DNA of 64,000 bases from Thermodesulfobacteriota bacterium (GCA_030583865.1 CP129479.1:2194819-2258818); one strand, 5' to 3'. Shown: positions 37,479 through 47,020, counted from the first letter of the stretch. Made by a program: numbers and translations. Notes: generated by a model from the letters alone, not told the origin.

Positions 37479-37602
37479 CAGGCTGCCGAAAAAGCCCAAT
37501 CTGCTGTGTCGTCTTCAAAGTTGGACACTCCGGCGTACGATAAAAGTACGCCTCATTCCTCACTTTTCGACTCCTTGCATCTTTAGCTTTTTGAGCAGCC
37601 TG
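37479..37602. repeat. Palindromic repeat family B, copy B2
   Basis: A ~124-bp element with caggctgccgaaaaagccc and gctttttgagcagcctg ends and an inner hairpin around gtacgcc. It is inverted relative to copies B1, B3 and B4. It sits inside the glnB-glnA unit, ending 20 bp ahead of the glnA ATG. Confidence 0.9.
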
Positions 37603-37658
37603 AATGTGATTTTGAGTTTTTCAGCAACCTGTTAATAATCCGTGTCGCAAAACGCGGC

Positions 37659-38111
<453 letters not shown>

Positions 38112-38283
38112 TTACATTGTTTAGCAATATCCATGCCGCCATATTACTAATAAAAACCGGCTATTTTCATGCTCCGGAAATGCCCGGAAGGTCAAAAAAG
38201 ATGCAAGGGCGGGAGGTGCTGCACACTTTTTAAGCAGATACGGATATCTATGTTGTATAAAGCCGTTCGAAACTCATTCCAGT

Positions 38284-38576
38284 AAGGCCATTATCGCGCT
38301 GCCGCGCTCTTTTCGAGGGTAAGGGCTCGCTTGTTAGCCGCCCACCCACCCCTTGAACACACAAAAACGAGCAGAGACCCCGAGTTTTGTCGGGGTCGAG
38401 CGAGCGGATGTAAATCCGGAAATCTTCCTCTTGCGTTGGAGATTCCCGGCGGAATGCCGGGAATCTCCAACGGGCCCCTGAAGTCGCTCCTCTGCTGCTT
38501 TCTCGGCCCGTTCACGTTCTTCCTCCCTTATGCAGCGCTCGCCTTACCCTCCGGTGTTTGATAAAGACAAAAAAAT
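38284..38576 (-). repeat. Structured repeat family E, copy E3
   Basis: Arms gagggtaagg (38315-38324) and ccttaccctc (38542-38551) close a ~215-bp interior. The outer tail (gcgctgccgcgctctttt) matches copies E1 and E2 in reverse orientation. The interior differs: it has hairpins near 38377-38398 (gaccccgagttttgtcggggtc) and 38435-38471 (arms gttggagattcccgg and its complement). Confidence 0.65.
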
Positions 38577-38610
38577 GCAAGAGTAGCGCGATTGCGTTTT
38601 TGTTTCTATC

Positions 38611-38763
38611 TTTCAAAACAACCCCGGGCATAAGGCGGAGCGAACATATGGATGGGGGAAAGCCGAGCGAGCGACATAAGGGCCGAGCCCGGAGGGAGGA
38701 GGCGGAAAGGGCGCGAGCCTTATGCCCGAAAAGAGCGCGGCAGCGCGCAAAAGGCCTTTTGGG
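38611..38763 (+). repeat. Structured repeat family E, copy E1
   Basis: Arms gggcataaggc (38626-38636) and gccttatgccc (38717-38727), an inner gccgagcga...taagggccgagcccgg segment, and a tail aaaagagcgcggcagcgcg followed by aaaggcctttt. Together with E3 it fills most of the ~860-bp gap between glnB and the NYN gene. No protein gene is supported here. Confidence 0.75.
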
Positions 38764-38822
38764 ATGAGTTATAAATAGAACTCAAATATTTGCTTTCATA
38801 AACATGCATACGCCCGCGTGCC

Positions 38823-38852
38823 TTCAAATCCGCACCCTATCCGGTGTATAAT
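38823..38852 (+). promoter_or_regulatory. Promoter of NYN gene, probably leaderless
   Basis: TTCAAA at 38823-38828, an 18-bp spacer and a perfect TATAAT at 38847-38852. The ATG at 38859 is 6 bp beyond the -10 and no Shine-Dalgarno sequence fits between them, so transcription should begin at about the start codon. Confidence 0.6.
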
Positions 38853-38858
38853 ATCAAA

Positions 38859-39359
38859 ATGGCCCTGAACCTTATCATAGACGGGTATAACCTCATAGGT
38901 TCCAGAAGGGGCGGCCTCGGCGACATAGAAGAAGAGAGGCGGTGCCTCCTCGAAACCCTTGTAATCTATAAGAGGCTCAAGAAGGCCAGGATAACCGTCG
39001 TATTCGACGGCCCGGCAATGACATATCCGGGCTCGCATCCCGCAGGGCTCGAGGTCGTCTTCTCAGCCGGAAGGCAGGCTGACGCGGTTATAAGGGATAT
39101 GGTCGCCCGGAAGGGCTCCGGCGCTACCGTAATCACATCCGACAGGGAAATAGCCGGGTTCGCGAAGGCGCGGGGCGCGGTGGTCCTGGGCTCGGATGAG
39201 TTCAGCGCATTTCTTGACGATGCGCTTTACGAAGATATGAAAGGGGTAGCCGCTGAAGAGGAGGACGCGTCCGGCCCGGCCAGGAAAGGCCCTTCACGGA
39301 GGCTCCCGAAAGACGAGAGGAAGAAACAGGGCAGAATAAGGAAGCTACGCGGAAAATGA
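38859..39359 (+). CDS. NYN (YacP-like) domain protein, predicted RNase
   Basis: 166 residues. The NYN/PIN-like fold shows LNLIIDGYNLIGS with the first Asp, VVFDGP, and VITSDREIAGFAKARG with the distal acidic pair. YacP-type proteins act in rRNA or mRNA processing in some bacteria. The C-terminal ~40 residues are charged and probably disordered. The ATG at 38859 directly follows a TATAAT promoter. It stands alone. Confidence 0.85.
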   Translation: MALNLIIDGYNLIGSRRGGLGDIEEERRCLLETLVIYKRLKKARITVVFDGPAMTYPGSHPAGLEVVFSAGRQADAVIRDMVARKGSGATVITSDREIAGFAKARGAVVLGSDEFSAFLDDALYEDMKGVAAEEEDASGPARKGPSRRLPKDERKKQGRIRKLRGK

Positions 39360-39365
39360 ACAACT

Positions 39366-39491
39366 CCGCTGCAAGCAGCGGGGTATCTTTTAGACTTCCC
39401 CTCCCCGAATTTAATCAGGCAGGAGGGGACAAGAGGGGAGGGTGAAATTTTCTTCACCCCCTCCCAGCCTCCCCTATCAAGGGGGAGGAGT
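39366..39491. repeat. Terminator-like hairpin plus family F repeat
   Basis: Hairpin ccgctgc-aa-gcagcgg followed by ggtatctttt at 39366-39391, a possible terminator of the NYN gene. It continues into cccctcccc / ggggaggagg palindromes. The same composite occurs inverted at 47938-48056, and the second part at 46155-46200. Confidence 0.6.
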
Positions 39492-39536
39492 CAAGGCAAA
39501 CACCCGCAAGGAGCGGGTTTCAGACCCTAAGAGAGA

Positions 39537-40565
39537 ATGAAGGCAGCCGCGATCATAACAACCACGGCCATTATGCTTCTGGCCTTATCCCCCTTCATCC
39601 AGTGCATTGCCGCGGAGGAACTGTCCTTGAGTAAAGCGCCCGTTGACAAGGACGGCAGGTTCTACAACCCCTGGGCAGGAGAGGCCGGGGGCTCGTTCCT
39701 CGATCTCCTCAGATGGAAGCTCTCCAGGAACCCTTATGCCGAGGAAAAGAAGAGGCCGGTCTCTTTTCCGGTTGCGCGGCCCGACTTCGACCATCTCAAC
39801 ACATTGAACGGCGACTGGTTCGTCTGGCTCGGCCACTCTACCGTGCTCATGAGGGCCGGAGGCTCGACCATCATCACCGACCCCGTTTTCTGGGACGTGA
39901 ACTTCCTCGTAAAGAGGAAGACCCCGTTCCCCGTAGACCCTGCGGAACTGCCGAAGATAGGCATCGTACTCATATCACACGGCCACTACGACCACCTTGA
40001 CACCAAATCGATAGAGTTCCTTCGGGACAGGGACGACCCGCTATTCATAACCGGCCCCGGCTACGCGGACTATTTCGAATCGCTCGGCATTAAAAAGCAT
40101 GCCTCCTTGAACTGGTCAGAGGTCTATGCCGCGGATGGGCTCGTGATAACCTCGCTTCCGGTGCAGCACTGGTCCAAGAGGACGCCCTTTGACGGGAACA
40201 GGAAGCTTTGGTGCAGCTTCCTTGTCGAACACTCGGATAAAAAATACCTCTGGATAGGTGATTCCGGCTATTTTTCGGGGTTTGGCGAAATAGGAAGGAA
40301 ACACGGCCCCATGGACGTGGTCTTCGCTCCCATAGGGGCCTATGAGCCGAGATGGTTCATGAAGAAGAACCACATGAACCCGGAAGAGGCGCTAAAGGCC
40401 GCGGCAGACCTCCGTGCCCGCGTCTTCGTTCCCATACACTGGGGGACCTTCGACATTACAGACGAGCCGCTCTGGCTTCCCATCGAGCGGCTGAAGGAGG
40501 TCTATAATAACGGCTCGGAGCCGGTCCTCAGGATACTCGGCCACGGCGAGCACCTCATACCCTGA
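39537..40565 (+). CDS. Exported MBL-fold hydrolase, NAPE-PLD-like
   Basis: 342 residues. A signal peptide (cleavage near residue 25, QCIAAEE) precedes a metallo-beta-lactamase fold: WLGHSTVLM, TDPVFWD, the metal motif SHGHYDHLD (HxHxDH), IGDSGYFSGF and VPIHWGTFD. The arrangement is that of N-acyl-phosphatidylethanolamine phospholipase D-like and UlaG-like hydrolases. A lipid phosphodiester substrate is possible but not shown. It stands alone; repeat B3 lies between it and the convergent plsY gene. Confidence 0.87.
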   Translation: MKAAAIITTTAIMLLALSPFIQCIAAEELSLSKAPVDKDGRFYNPWAGEAGGSFLDLLRWKLSRNPYAEEKKRPVSFPVARPDFDHLNTLNGDWFVWLGHSTVLMRAGGSTIITDPVFWDVNFLVKRKTPFPVDPAELPKIGIVLISHGHYDHLDTKSIEFLRDRDDPLFITGPGYADYFESLGIKKHASLNWSEVYAADGLVITSLPVQHWSKRTPFDGNRKLWCSFLVEHSDKKYLWIGDSGYFSGFGEIGRKHGPMDVVFAPIGAYEPRWFMKKNHMNPEEALKAAADLRARVFVPIHWGTFDITDEPLWLPIERLKEVYNNGSEPVLRILGHGEHLIP

Positions 40566-40608
40566 CCTGAAGTGGCTTCAGAATGCTGAAAAAACTCAAA
40601 ATCACATG

Positions 40609-40731
40609 CAGGCTGCTCAAAAAGTCCAAGATGCAAGGAGTCGAAAAATGAGGAATGAGGCGTACTTTTTAGTACGCCGCAATGACGAATTTTGAAGACG
40701 ACACAGCAGATTGGGCTTTTTCAGCAGCCTG
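40609..40731. repeat. Palindromic repeat family B, copy B3
   Basis: A ~123-bp element, arms caggctgctcaaaaag and ctttttcagcagcctg, inner hairpin gaggcgtac...gtacgccgc. Its last base touches the plsY stop codon (tca at 40732 on the plus strand). Confidence 0.92.
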
Positions 40732-41334
40732 TCAGCCCTTCTTCCCGCCTATCCTGTTCTCCGTCCCCGAGGCGAGCCTTTTGATGTTGTCCTTGTGCTT
40801 GAGTATTATGAGGACGGCTATGGAGAGGCCGAGGGGCGCGTATTCCCTTACATCCTCCAGCATATAAAGAAAGGCCGGCATTGAGGCAGCCGAGAGCATC
40901 GAGGCGAGCGAGACATACCTCTTAAGGGCTGCGGCAATTACGAATACTGCGGCGCTCAAAAGAGTTGCCAAAGGGCTTATTACCGCGAGCACGCCACAGG
41001 CCGTTGCGACCCCCTTCCCTCCCCTGAAGCCGAGGAAGACGGGGAGGAGGTGGCCGATGAAGGCAGCAAGGCCGACCAGGCTTATGAGAAGGGGCCCGCC
41101 GCCGAGCCAGAAAGCGGCAAGCACCGGGAGCGCGCCCTTCAGGATGTCGCCGATGAGCGTAAGCGCGCCCGCGAGCTTCCCGGAAGTGCGGCTAACGTTT
41201 GTTGCGCCGATATTGCCGCTTCCGGCCTTTCTCGGGTCGACCCCGCCGAAGGCCCTGGTGACAAGCACCCCTGTCGGTATTGAGCCGAGTAGATAGGCGA
41301 GAGGCACGAGCGCGTAAAATATATTATTATCCAA
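40732..41334 (-). CDS. plsY: Acyl-phosphate--glycerol-3-phosphate acyltransferase
   Basis: 200 residues with five or more membrane segments. PlsY moves an acyl group from acyl-phosphate to glycerol 3-phosphate, the first step of phospholipid synthesis. Motif 1 YLLGSIPTG with SGNIGATNVSRT, motif 2 FRGGKGVATACG and motif 3 near LKHKDNIKRL are present. The start is TTG at 41334 with ggaagg upstream. Repeat B3 begins immediately at the stop codon. Confidence 0.94.
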   Translation of the reverse strand: MDNNIFYALVPLAYLLGSIPTGVLVTRAFGGVDPRKAGSGNIGATNVSRTSGKLAGALTLIGDILKGALPVLAAFWLGGGPLLISLVGLAAFIGHLLPVFLGFRGGKGVATACGVLAVISPLATLLSAAVFVIAAALKRYVSLASMLSAASMPAFLYMLEDVREYAPLGLSIAVLIILKHKDNIKRLASGTENRIGGKKG

Positions 41335-41460
41335 ACCAGGCGTCCTTCCGAGAGCATCCCGGAAGAGTAAACGTCAATCCCTTCCGGCCCAAGGCCCGGG
41401 ATTATACCATCCTGCCGCCATCAGGCAAAGGATAGAATAGCGGAAGGGCAGGTCAGGAAT

Positions 41461-42642
41461 TCAGCCCGGCCCGCTGGCGCCGTCCCGGGGCACGTCCTCA
41501 AGCTCCCTCACCCGGTCGCGGAGCATCCTCACTTCCTCCCTCAGCTCCTCCATCCTCAACTCCCTCCCTACCATCAGCCGGTTCATCCGTTCCAGGTCTT
41601 CGATATTCCGCCTCAGCTCCTCTTCGAGGAGCTTCCGGGCTGTTATGTCCCTGATTATGCCGACGGCGTTCCATTTACCGTCCAGGTTGAACGCGGCAAG
41701 CGATACCTCTACAGGGAACTCCGAGCCGTCGCGCCGCATGGATTCGACCTCGACGGTCCTGCCCAGCATGTCGCCTTTGCCTGACCTGAAGAAATCGTTA
41801 AGGCGCTTCCGCGCCTTTTCCCTGTAACGCAGAGGCACGATGAGCTCGTGCATCTCGCTTCCCACCGCCTCCGAGGCCGGATAGCCGAACATCTCCTCGG
41901 CCTTCCGGTTCCAGATGTAAACCCTGTCCCTGGGGCCGAGACAGACGATCGCGTCGCTCGCTGTCTCCAGCACGGCCCTGAACCTCTCCTCGCTCCCCCG
42001 GAGCGCAAGCTCCGCCGCCTTCCTTTCCAGGACCTCGGCGCTCAGCGCCGAGGTCCTCTCCCTCACCATGTCCTCGAGCCTCTCGTTAAGGAGCTTAAGC
42101 TCCTCCTGGGCCCTGCATAACTCCTTATTCTGCAATACCGCGTTCTCGTAGGTGGAAAGGAGGAACCTCACGGTCTGGGCCCTTCCGGCGTTCACGGAGA
42201 AATGCATGCCGCCGTACTCGAGCTCCATCCTCTTTTCATCTCGGTTATTCTGCACCAGGGGCCCGTTTGAAAGGAGCGACGCTATCCTTGAGAGCACGAA
42301 TTCCGGATTGAAGGGCCTGGTTATATACCCGTCCGCCCCGCAGTCCAGGCCCTTCAATATGTCCTCGAGGTCCGAAAGCTCCGTGGCGAGCACTACAGGG
42401 ACGCCGCTTAGCGACGGGTCTGCCTTGAGCTCCCTGCATACGCTCAAACCGTCCATATCGGGCAAGAACATCTCGCTAAGCACAAGGGACGGCCTCTTCT
42501 TTCGCGCGCCTTCAATGGCCTCTCTCCCGTTCCGGGCGACAAGCGTGTCATATCCGTTCTTGCCGAGCATGGACTTCAGGGAAAGCGCCTGCGGGGCGCT
42601 GCCCTCCACTATTAAAATCGTCTTTTTGCCGGTTCTCTTCAT
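41461..42642 (-). CDS. Degenerate receiver-PAS protein
   Basis: 393 residues. An N-terminal receiver-like domain (about 8-122), a coiled coil (165-230), a PAS/PAC domain (235-350, FRAVLETASDAIVCLG ... GIIRDITARK) and a second coiled coil. In the receiver the phosphoacceptor Asp is replaced by Glu57 (LVLSEMFLPDMDG), the acidic pair is Glu-Gly (VEGS) and the usual Lys-Pro is Arg-Pro (TRPF). It is therefore probably not phosphorylated, or mimics a phosphorylated state. There is no output domain other than PAS. The ATG at 42642 is chosen because it falls just before the first strand. Confidence 0.85.
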   Translation of the reverse strand: MKRTGKKTILIVEGSAPQALSLKSMLGKNGYDTLVARNGREAIEGARKKRPSLVLSEMFLPDMDGLSVCRELKADPSLSGVPVVLATELSDLEDILKGLDCGADGYITRPFNPEFVLSRIASLLSNGPLVQNNRDEKRMELEYGGMHFSVNAGRAQTVRFLLSTYENAVLQNKELCRAQEELKLLNERLEDMVRERTSALSAEVLERKAAELALRGSEERFRAVLETASDAIVCLGPRDRVYIWNRKAEEMFGYPASEAVGSEMHELIVPLRYREKARKRLNDFFRSGKGDMLGRTVEVESMRRDGSEFPVEVSLAAFNLDGKWNAVGIIRDITARKLLEEELRRNIEDLERMNRLMVGRELRMEELREEVRMLRDRVRELEDVPRDGASGPG

Positions 42643-42787
42643 TGTGCGGAAATTCCCCGAATAGCCGGGCTGGACGCTCGGGATGAACGCTTTAAGGTTG
42701 ATTGCGATGGATGGAATATCGAGATGAGGGATTCGGCCCTTGGGCCGCAATGGACAACCCGGGCAGGACGCCCGGGATTGATAGATT

Positions 42788-44607
42788 CTACTCTACAGTG
42801 ACGCTTTTTGCAAGGTTCCTCGGCTGGTCCACGTCAGTGCCCTTGAGTACGGCTATGTGATAGGCCAGGAGCTGAAGGGGCACGGCCATCAGGACCGGCG
42901 TAAGATAGGCCGATGCCGCTGGTATTGAGACGATGTCGTCCGCCTTTGTCCCGGCTTCGGTATCGCCCTCGGTGACGACCGCGATTATCCGGCCCCCGCG
43001 CGCCTTCACCTCCTCGATATTGCCGAGCATCTTCGGGTAGCTCGCGTCCCTCGGGGCAAGGGCCACCACCGGCATGTCCTCGTCTATGAGGGCGATGGGG
43101 CCGTGCTTCATCTCACCGGCGGCGTAGCCCTCGGCGTGTATGTACGATATCTCCTTGAGCTTAAGCGCGCCTTCGAGAGCTATGGGGTAGTTAAGCCCCC
43201 TGCCGAGATAGATGAAATCCCTGTAGTGGAAATATTTTTTCGCGAGCGACTCTATTCCCGACGCGCCGTCGAGCACCCTCTCGACCTTCTTTGGGAGCCT
43301 TACCAGCTCCTGTATGAGGGCCACCCCCTCTTCCTGCCCGATCCTACCGGATTTCCTGCCCATGTAGAGGGCTATGAGGTAAAGGGCCACGAGCTGGGTT
43401 GTGAAGGCCTTTGTCGATGCAACGCCTATCTCGGGGCCCGCGTGCGTCATGAACGACCAGTCGGTCTCGCGCGTAAGGCTCGACTCCATGACGTTGCATA
43501 TGGAAATCGTCCTTCCGCCGCACCTCCTTACCTCTTTGATCGCGGCGAGAGTGTCTGCGGTCTCGCCCGACTGCGAGATGGATATGACGAGGCAGTCCTC
43601 GTCGATGAGCGCGTTCCTGTAGCGGAACTCGCTCGCGAGGTCCACTTCAACCGGGACCCTGAAGAAGTCCTCGATGAGCGATCTCCCACGAGCCCGGCGT
43701 GCCAGGAGGTGCCGCAGGCGACTATGTATACGCGCTTTACCTTGTCGAGCGGTATGTCGAAGCCGTTAAGGTAGACGTCCCCGCTTTCTTCGAGTATCAA
43801 GCTCCTGAAGGTGTCGGTGAGGGCCCTCGGCTGCTCGAATATCTCCTTGAGCATGAAATGCCTGTAGCCGCCCTTTTCGGCCATGACCGGCGACCAGTTT
43901 ATGACGCTCGGCTCTCTCGTGACCTTCTTCCCGTCGAAGGTCGTTATCTCGGCACCGTCGTCCGTGATGGTGACTATCTCGCCGTCCTTGAGGAATATGG
44001 CCTCCCGCGTTATGTCCAGTATGGCCGGTATGTCGGATGAGAGGATGGACTCGCGCTCGCCTATGCCGAGGATGAGGGGGCACTCCATGCGCGCGCCCAC
44101 GACCTTTCCCGGCTCGCTCTCGCATATCGCGGCCAGGGCATATGTGCCCTTAACGAGCCGCACGGCGGCCCGTACCGCCCCGGCGAGGTCGAGCCCTTTT
44201 TTCATCTCGCGGCATATGAGGTGGCTGAGTATCTCGGTATCGGTTTCGGACTTGAAGCTCGCGCCCTCTTTAAGGAGCTCTTCCTTGAGGGTAAGGTAGT
44301 TCTCGATTATCCCGTTATGGACGACCGCAACGCCGCCCTCTATATGGGGGTGCGCGTTCTGCTCGGACGGCCTGCCGTGGGTCGCCCAGCGCGTGTGGCC
44401 TATGCCGACGTTCCCGACGAGGGGCCTCTTCACGAGCTCTGCGGCGAGCTTCTCAAGCTTGCCGACGCTTCTACGTAGCTCGATCTTGCCTTCCTTGAAG
44501 ACCGCAAGGCCCGAGGAGTCGTAGCCCCTGTATTCGAGGCGCTTCAACCCCCCCATGAGTATCCCGACCGAGTCCTTCGGCCCGACATATCCTACGATGC
44601 CGCACAT
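42788..44607 (-). pseudogene. glmS: Glucosamine-6-phosphate synthase, interrupted by a frameshift
   Basis: GlmS makes glucosamine 6-phosphate from fructose 6-phosphate and glutamine for cell-wall and LPS synthesis. The glutaminase part (MCGIVGYVG with Cys2, HTRWATHG, HNGIIENY) and the first sugar isomerase domain up to [13 protein letters not shown] read in one frame from 44607. From about 43677 the frame changes and continues as [20 protein letters not shown] through [10 protein letters not shown] to the normal end LAKSVTVE. One missing base near 43674-43680 would restore a full-length ~606-residue enzyme. Since glmS is essential in most bacteria, a sequence error is as likely as a mutation. 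Coupled to glmU by a TGATG overlap. Confidence 0.9.
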
Positions 44608-46001
44608 CAGCCCTTACCCCCGGACTTCTTTTTCCTCTCGGCCCAGCCCTCGATGACCTTCTCTGGCGCCCTCGTCACCACGAGCGCGCCCGGAGGCACG
44701 TCTTTGGTTACCGTCGTCCCGGAGCCCACATAAGCGCCCTTGCCGACGGTTACGGGCGCGACGAGCTGGGAATCGCTCCCTATGAATGCGCCGTCCTCGA
44801 TGACGGTCCGGTGTTTATTCACGCCGTCGTAGTTGCAGGTTATGGAGCCAGCGCCGATGTTAACGCCTTCGCCGACGGTCGTGTCGCCTATGTAGCTCAA
44901 GTGGTTTGCCTTGCTCCCCTTGCCGATGGCGCTCTTCTTTATCTCCACAAAATTTCCCACCCGGGCCTGGTCGCCTATGGAACTTCCGGGCCGCAGGCGC
45001 GCAAAGGGGCCTATGCATACGCCCTTTCCTATCTTCGAGTCCTCGATTACGGACGAGCTTTTTACGACTGTCCCGTCCCCGATTTCAGCCGACTCTATCA
45101 CGCAGTTGTCTTCGATTAAGCAGCCGGAGCCTATGGAGCTTTTCCCCGTAATTCGCGTTCCGGGGTATATGACCGTATCAGATCCGGCTGCAACGCCGTA
45201 ATCCACATATGTGGCCGCAGGGTCGACTACCGTCACCCCGGAGAGCATGAGTGTTTCGAGTATCCTGGAGCGCATGTTGGCCTCTGCCCTCGCAAGCTCT
45301 ATTCTGTTATTTATTCCCATGACCTCGACCGGGTCAGGCGCTATAAGCGCCTCTACGCGCCCGCCCTGGGTAACGGCAAGCTGAACGAGGTCAGGCAGAT
45401 AATACTCGCCCTGTGCGTTATTCTTCCCGATCTTTCTTATGTTCTTTGAAAGAAAGCCGCTTTCCGCGAGATAGATGCCGCAATTAACCTCTTTTATGGC
45501 CTTCTGGAGCGGGCTTGCGTCCTTGTCCTCGACTATCCGCGTGATATGGCCGTGCTCGTCGCGGACGATGCGCCCGTACCCGGCAGGGTTATCGACGACT
45601 GTCGTTACAAGCGAAAGGACGGCCTTTTTCCTGCCCTTCCCGTGGAGGCTTGCGAGCCCCGAAAGGGTCTCTTTTTTGATGAGCGGCACGTCCCCGGAAA
45701 GGATGAGCACGTCGCCCTCAAAGCCCTTGAGTTCCTTTAAGGCGCACATTACCGCGTGCCCGGTGCCGAGCTGCTCCGTCTGATGGACGAACGCGGCCTT
45801 CTCGCCATCAAAGGCCTTCCGTATCCCGTCCGCGCCGTGGCCCACGACCACGAGCACCCTTCCGGCCTTCAATTCCTTAAGGAGTTGAAGGGGATAAAAA
45901 AGCATAGGCCTGCCGGCTATGCCGTGCAGGACCTTGGGTGTCCTGGATTTCATCCTCGTGCCTTTGCCCGCGGCGAGCACGATTGCCGCTAAATTCCTCA
46001 T
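44607..46001 (-). CDS. glmU: Bifunctional GlmU acetyltransferase/uridylyltransferase
   Basis: 464 residues. It acetylates glucosamine 1-phosphate and then forms UDP-GlcNAc. N-terminal: AAIVLAAGKGTRMKS, QTEQLGTGHAV, LSGDVPLI. C-terminal left-handed beta-helix of hexapeptide repeats with the catalytic NHLSYIGDTTVGEGVNIGAG. The start at 46001 gives the family N terminus; no Shine-Dalgarno sequence precedes it, and a promoter ends 8 bp upstream. The stop overlaps the glmS ATG. Confidence 0.95.
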   Translation of the reverse strand: MRNLAAIVLAAGKGTRMKSRTPKVLHGIAGRPMLFYPLQLLKELKAGRVLVVVGHGADGIRKAFDGEKAAFVHQTEQLGTGHAVMCALKELKGFEGDVLILSGDVPLIKKETLSGLASLHGKGRKKAVLSLVTTVVDNPAGYGRIVRDEHGHITRIVEDKDASPLQKAIKEVNCGIYLAESGFLSKNIRKIGKNNAQGEYYLPDLVQLAVTQGGRVEALIAPDPVEVMGINNRIELARAEANMRSRILETLMLSGVTVVDPAATYVDYGVAAGSDTVIYPGTRITGKSSIGSGCLIEDNCVIESAEIGDGTVVKSSSVIEDSKIGKGVCIGPFARLRPGSSIGDQARVGNFVEIKKSAIGKGSKANHLSYIGDTTVGEGVNIGAGSITCNYDGVNKHRTVIEDGAFIGSDSQLVAPVTVGKGAYVGSGTTVTKDVPPGALVVTRAPEKVIEGWAERKKKSGGKG

Positions 46002-46008
46002 AGGTTCA

Positions 46009-46037
46009 AAGATATATGAACCGCTCTGGTTCGTCAA
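46009..46037 (-). promoter_or_regulatory. Promoter of glmU-glmS, probably leaderless
   Basis: Minus strand: TTGACG at 46037-46032, 17-bp spacer, TATCTT at 46014-46009. The glmU ATG begins at 46001, 7 bp past the -10, so transcription should start at or one base ahead of the ATG. Confidence 0.6.
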
Positions 46038-46154
46038 GGAGTTTGATAGTGGTTGAAATATAAAGATATTTTATTTGTATAGTCAACGGTCGGGAAGGGT
46101 CCGGAAACTGGCAGGACAGGACGGCTTAGTGTTTATTTGAGGGTATTTACAATC

Positions 46155-46290
46155 TCCCCTCCCTTGATGGGAGGGGATGAGAGGGGAGGGTGAAAGGAAC
46201 TTTACAAATTGAGGAGGTAGGGTGTGCTCCGCGCACCAGAGTTTTTCCTCTGTCATTCTGAGGGAACGCAAGCTCCCGAAAGAATCTCAT
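46155..46290. repeat. Repeat field: families F, C and half of D
   Basis: cccctcccttgatgggaggg at about 46157 (F), gtagggtgtgctccgcgcacc at about 46217 (C), and gtcattctgagg...gaatctcat at 46252-46290 (half of D). The glmU to HEPN-gene gap of ~550 bp is made almost entirely of repeats, and short reading frames in it look spurious. Confidence 0.65.
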
Positions 46291-46306
46291 AGAGCAAGGC
46301 CTGTAG

Positions 46307-46497
46307 CAAAAGGCCCTTTAACGCGCTGCCGCGCTCTTTTTGGGCATAAGGCTCCGCTCTCTTTCCGCCTCCATCCTCCGGGCTCGGCCCTTAAGTCGCT
46401 CGGCCTTGGGCCTCGCTCCTACAGCCCCGCCTCGCCCGCCCCTCCCCCAACCCTATGTTCGCTCCGCCTTATGCCCCTGGGTTGTTTTTAAGACAAA
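46307..46497 (-). repeat. Structured repeat family E, copy E2
   Basis: Inverted relative to E1. Arms gggcataaggc (46342-46352) and gccttatgccc (46466-46476), the shared tail gcgctgccgcgctcttttt, and an interior ~35 bp longer than in E1. It ends 56 bp before the AT-rich gene pair. Confidence 0.75.
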
Positions 46498-46552
46498 ACT
46501 ATGAGGATGTGGCGCGCACGGCGCGCCCTGCCGGGCTGCCGGGCTAGCCATC

Positions 46553-47020
46553 TCAGGCCAAAAAATCTCCCTCAATATTTAAGCACTCTGCTTCTACTAA
46601 TCGAGACAGAATCTCACGACATGCATGTTCTAAATCTAAGAATTTATCCTGTCCCAAAAATGTACACTCATGAACAAGTATATGTCTGTATTCGATAGCA
46701 TACAAAAAGTTTTCCCAAATTTTATCTCCGAAAAAAAATTTAGGCTCTGGCAATCCTTTTGCTCTTAGATACAATTCAATCAAACAAATAGGATTTTTAT
46801 ATTTATATTCATTGTATATTTTAGATAGTTCTTCCTTCGCTTCTGCTTTTTGGTGCATAGCAAGCGCGCGAGCAAAGCCTTCCACGGCAGAAACATAAAT
46901 CACAAGGACATCAGGGCCATACCCAAGTTCAATTCTTTGACGAATTATATGCAATCGCTGCTTAATACTTGCCTCAATATAAAATTTTCTTAAATCACCT
47001 ATATGCTGCCTGTAATCCAT
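46553..47020 (-). CDS. HEPN-like protein in an AT-rich island
   Basis: 155 residues, largely helical. Near the C terminus EYRHILVHE contains Arg112 and His117, the Rx4-6H motif of HEPN RNases, which often act as toxins or in phage defence. I do not recognise a closer family. Base composition is much richer in A+T than the flanks. It starts 4 bp from the end of a secreted-protein gene upstream on the same strand, so the two were probably acquired together. No nucleotidyltransferase (MNT) antitoxin gene is adjacent. Confidence 0.6.
   Translation of the reverse strand: MDYRQHIGDLRKFYIEASIKQRLHIIRQRIELGYGPDVLVIYVSAVEGFARALAMHQKAEAKEELSKIYNEYKYKNPICLIELYLRAKGLPEPKFFFGDKIWENFLYAIEYRHILVHECTFLGQDKFLDLEHACREILSRLVEAECLNIEGDFLA

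Noticed and set aside
46222-46497. Short plus-strand reading frames between glmU and the HEPN-like gene
   Set aside because: They lie within repeats C, D and E and consist of translated palindromes.
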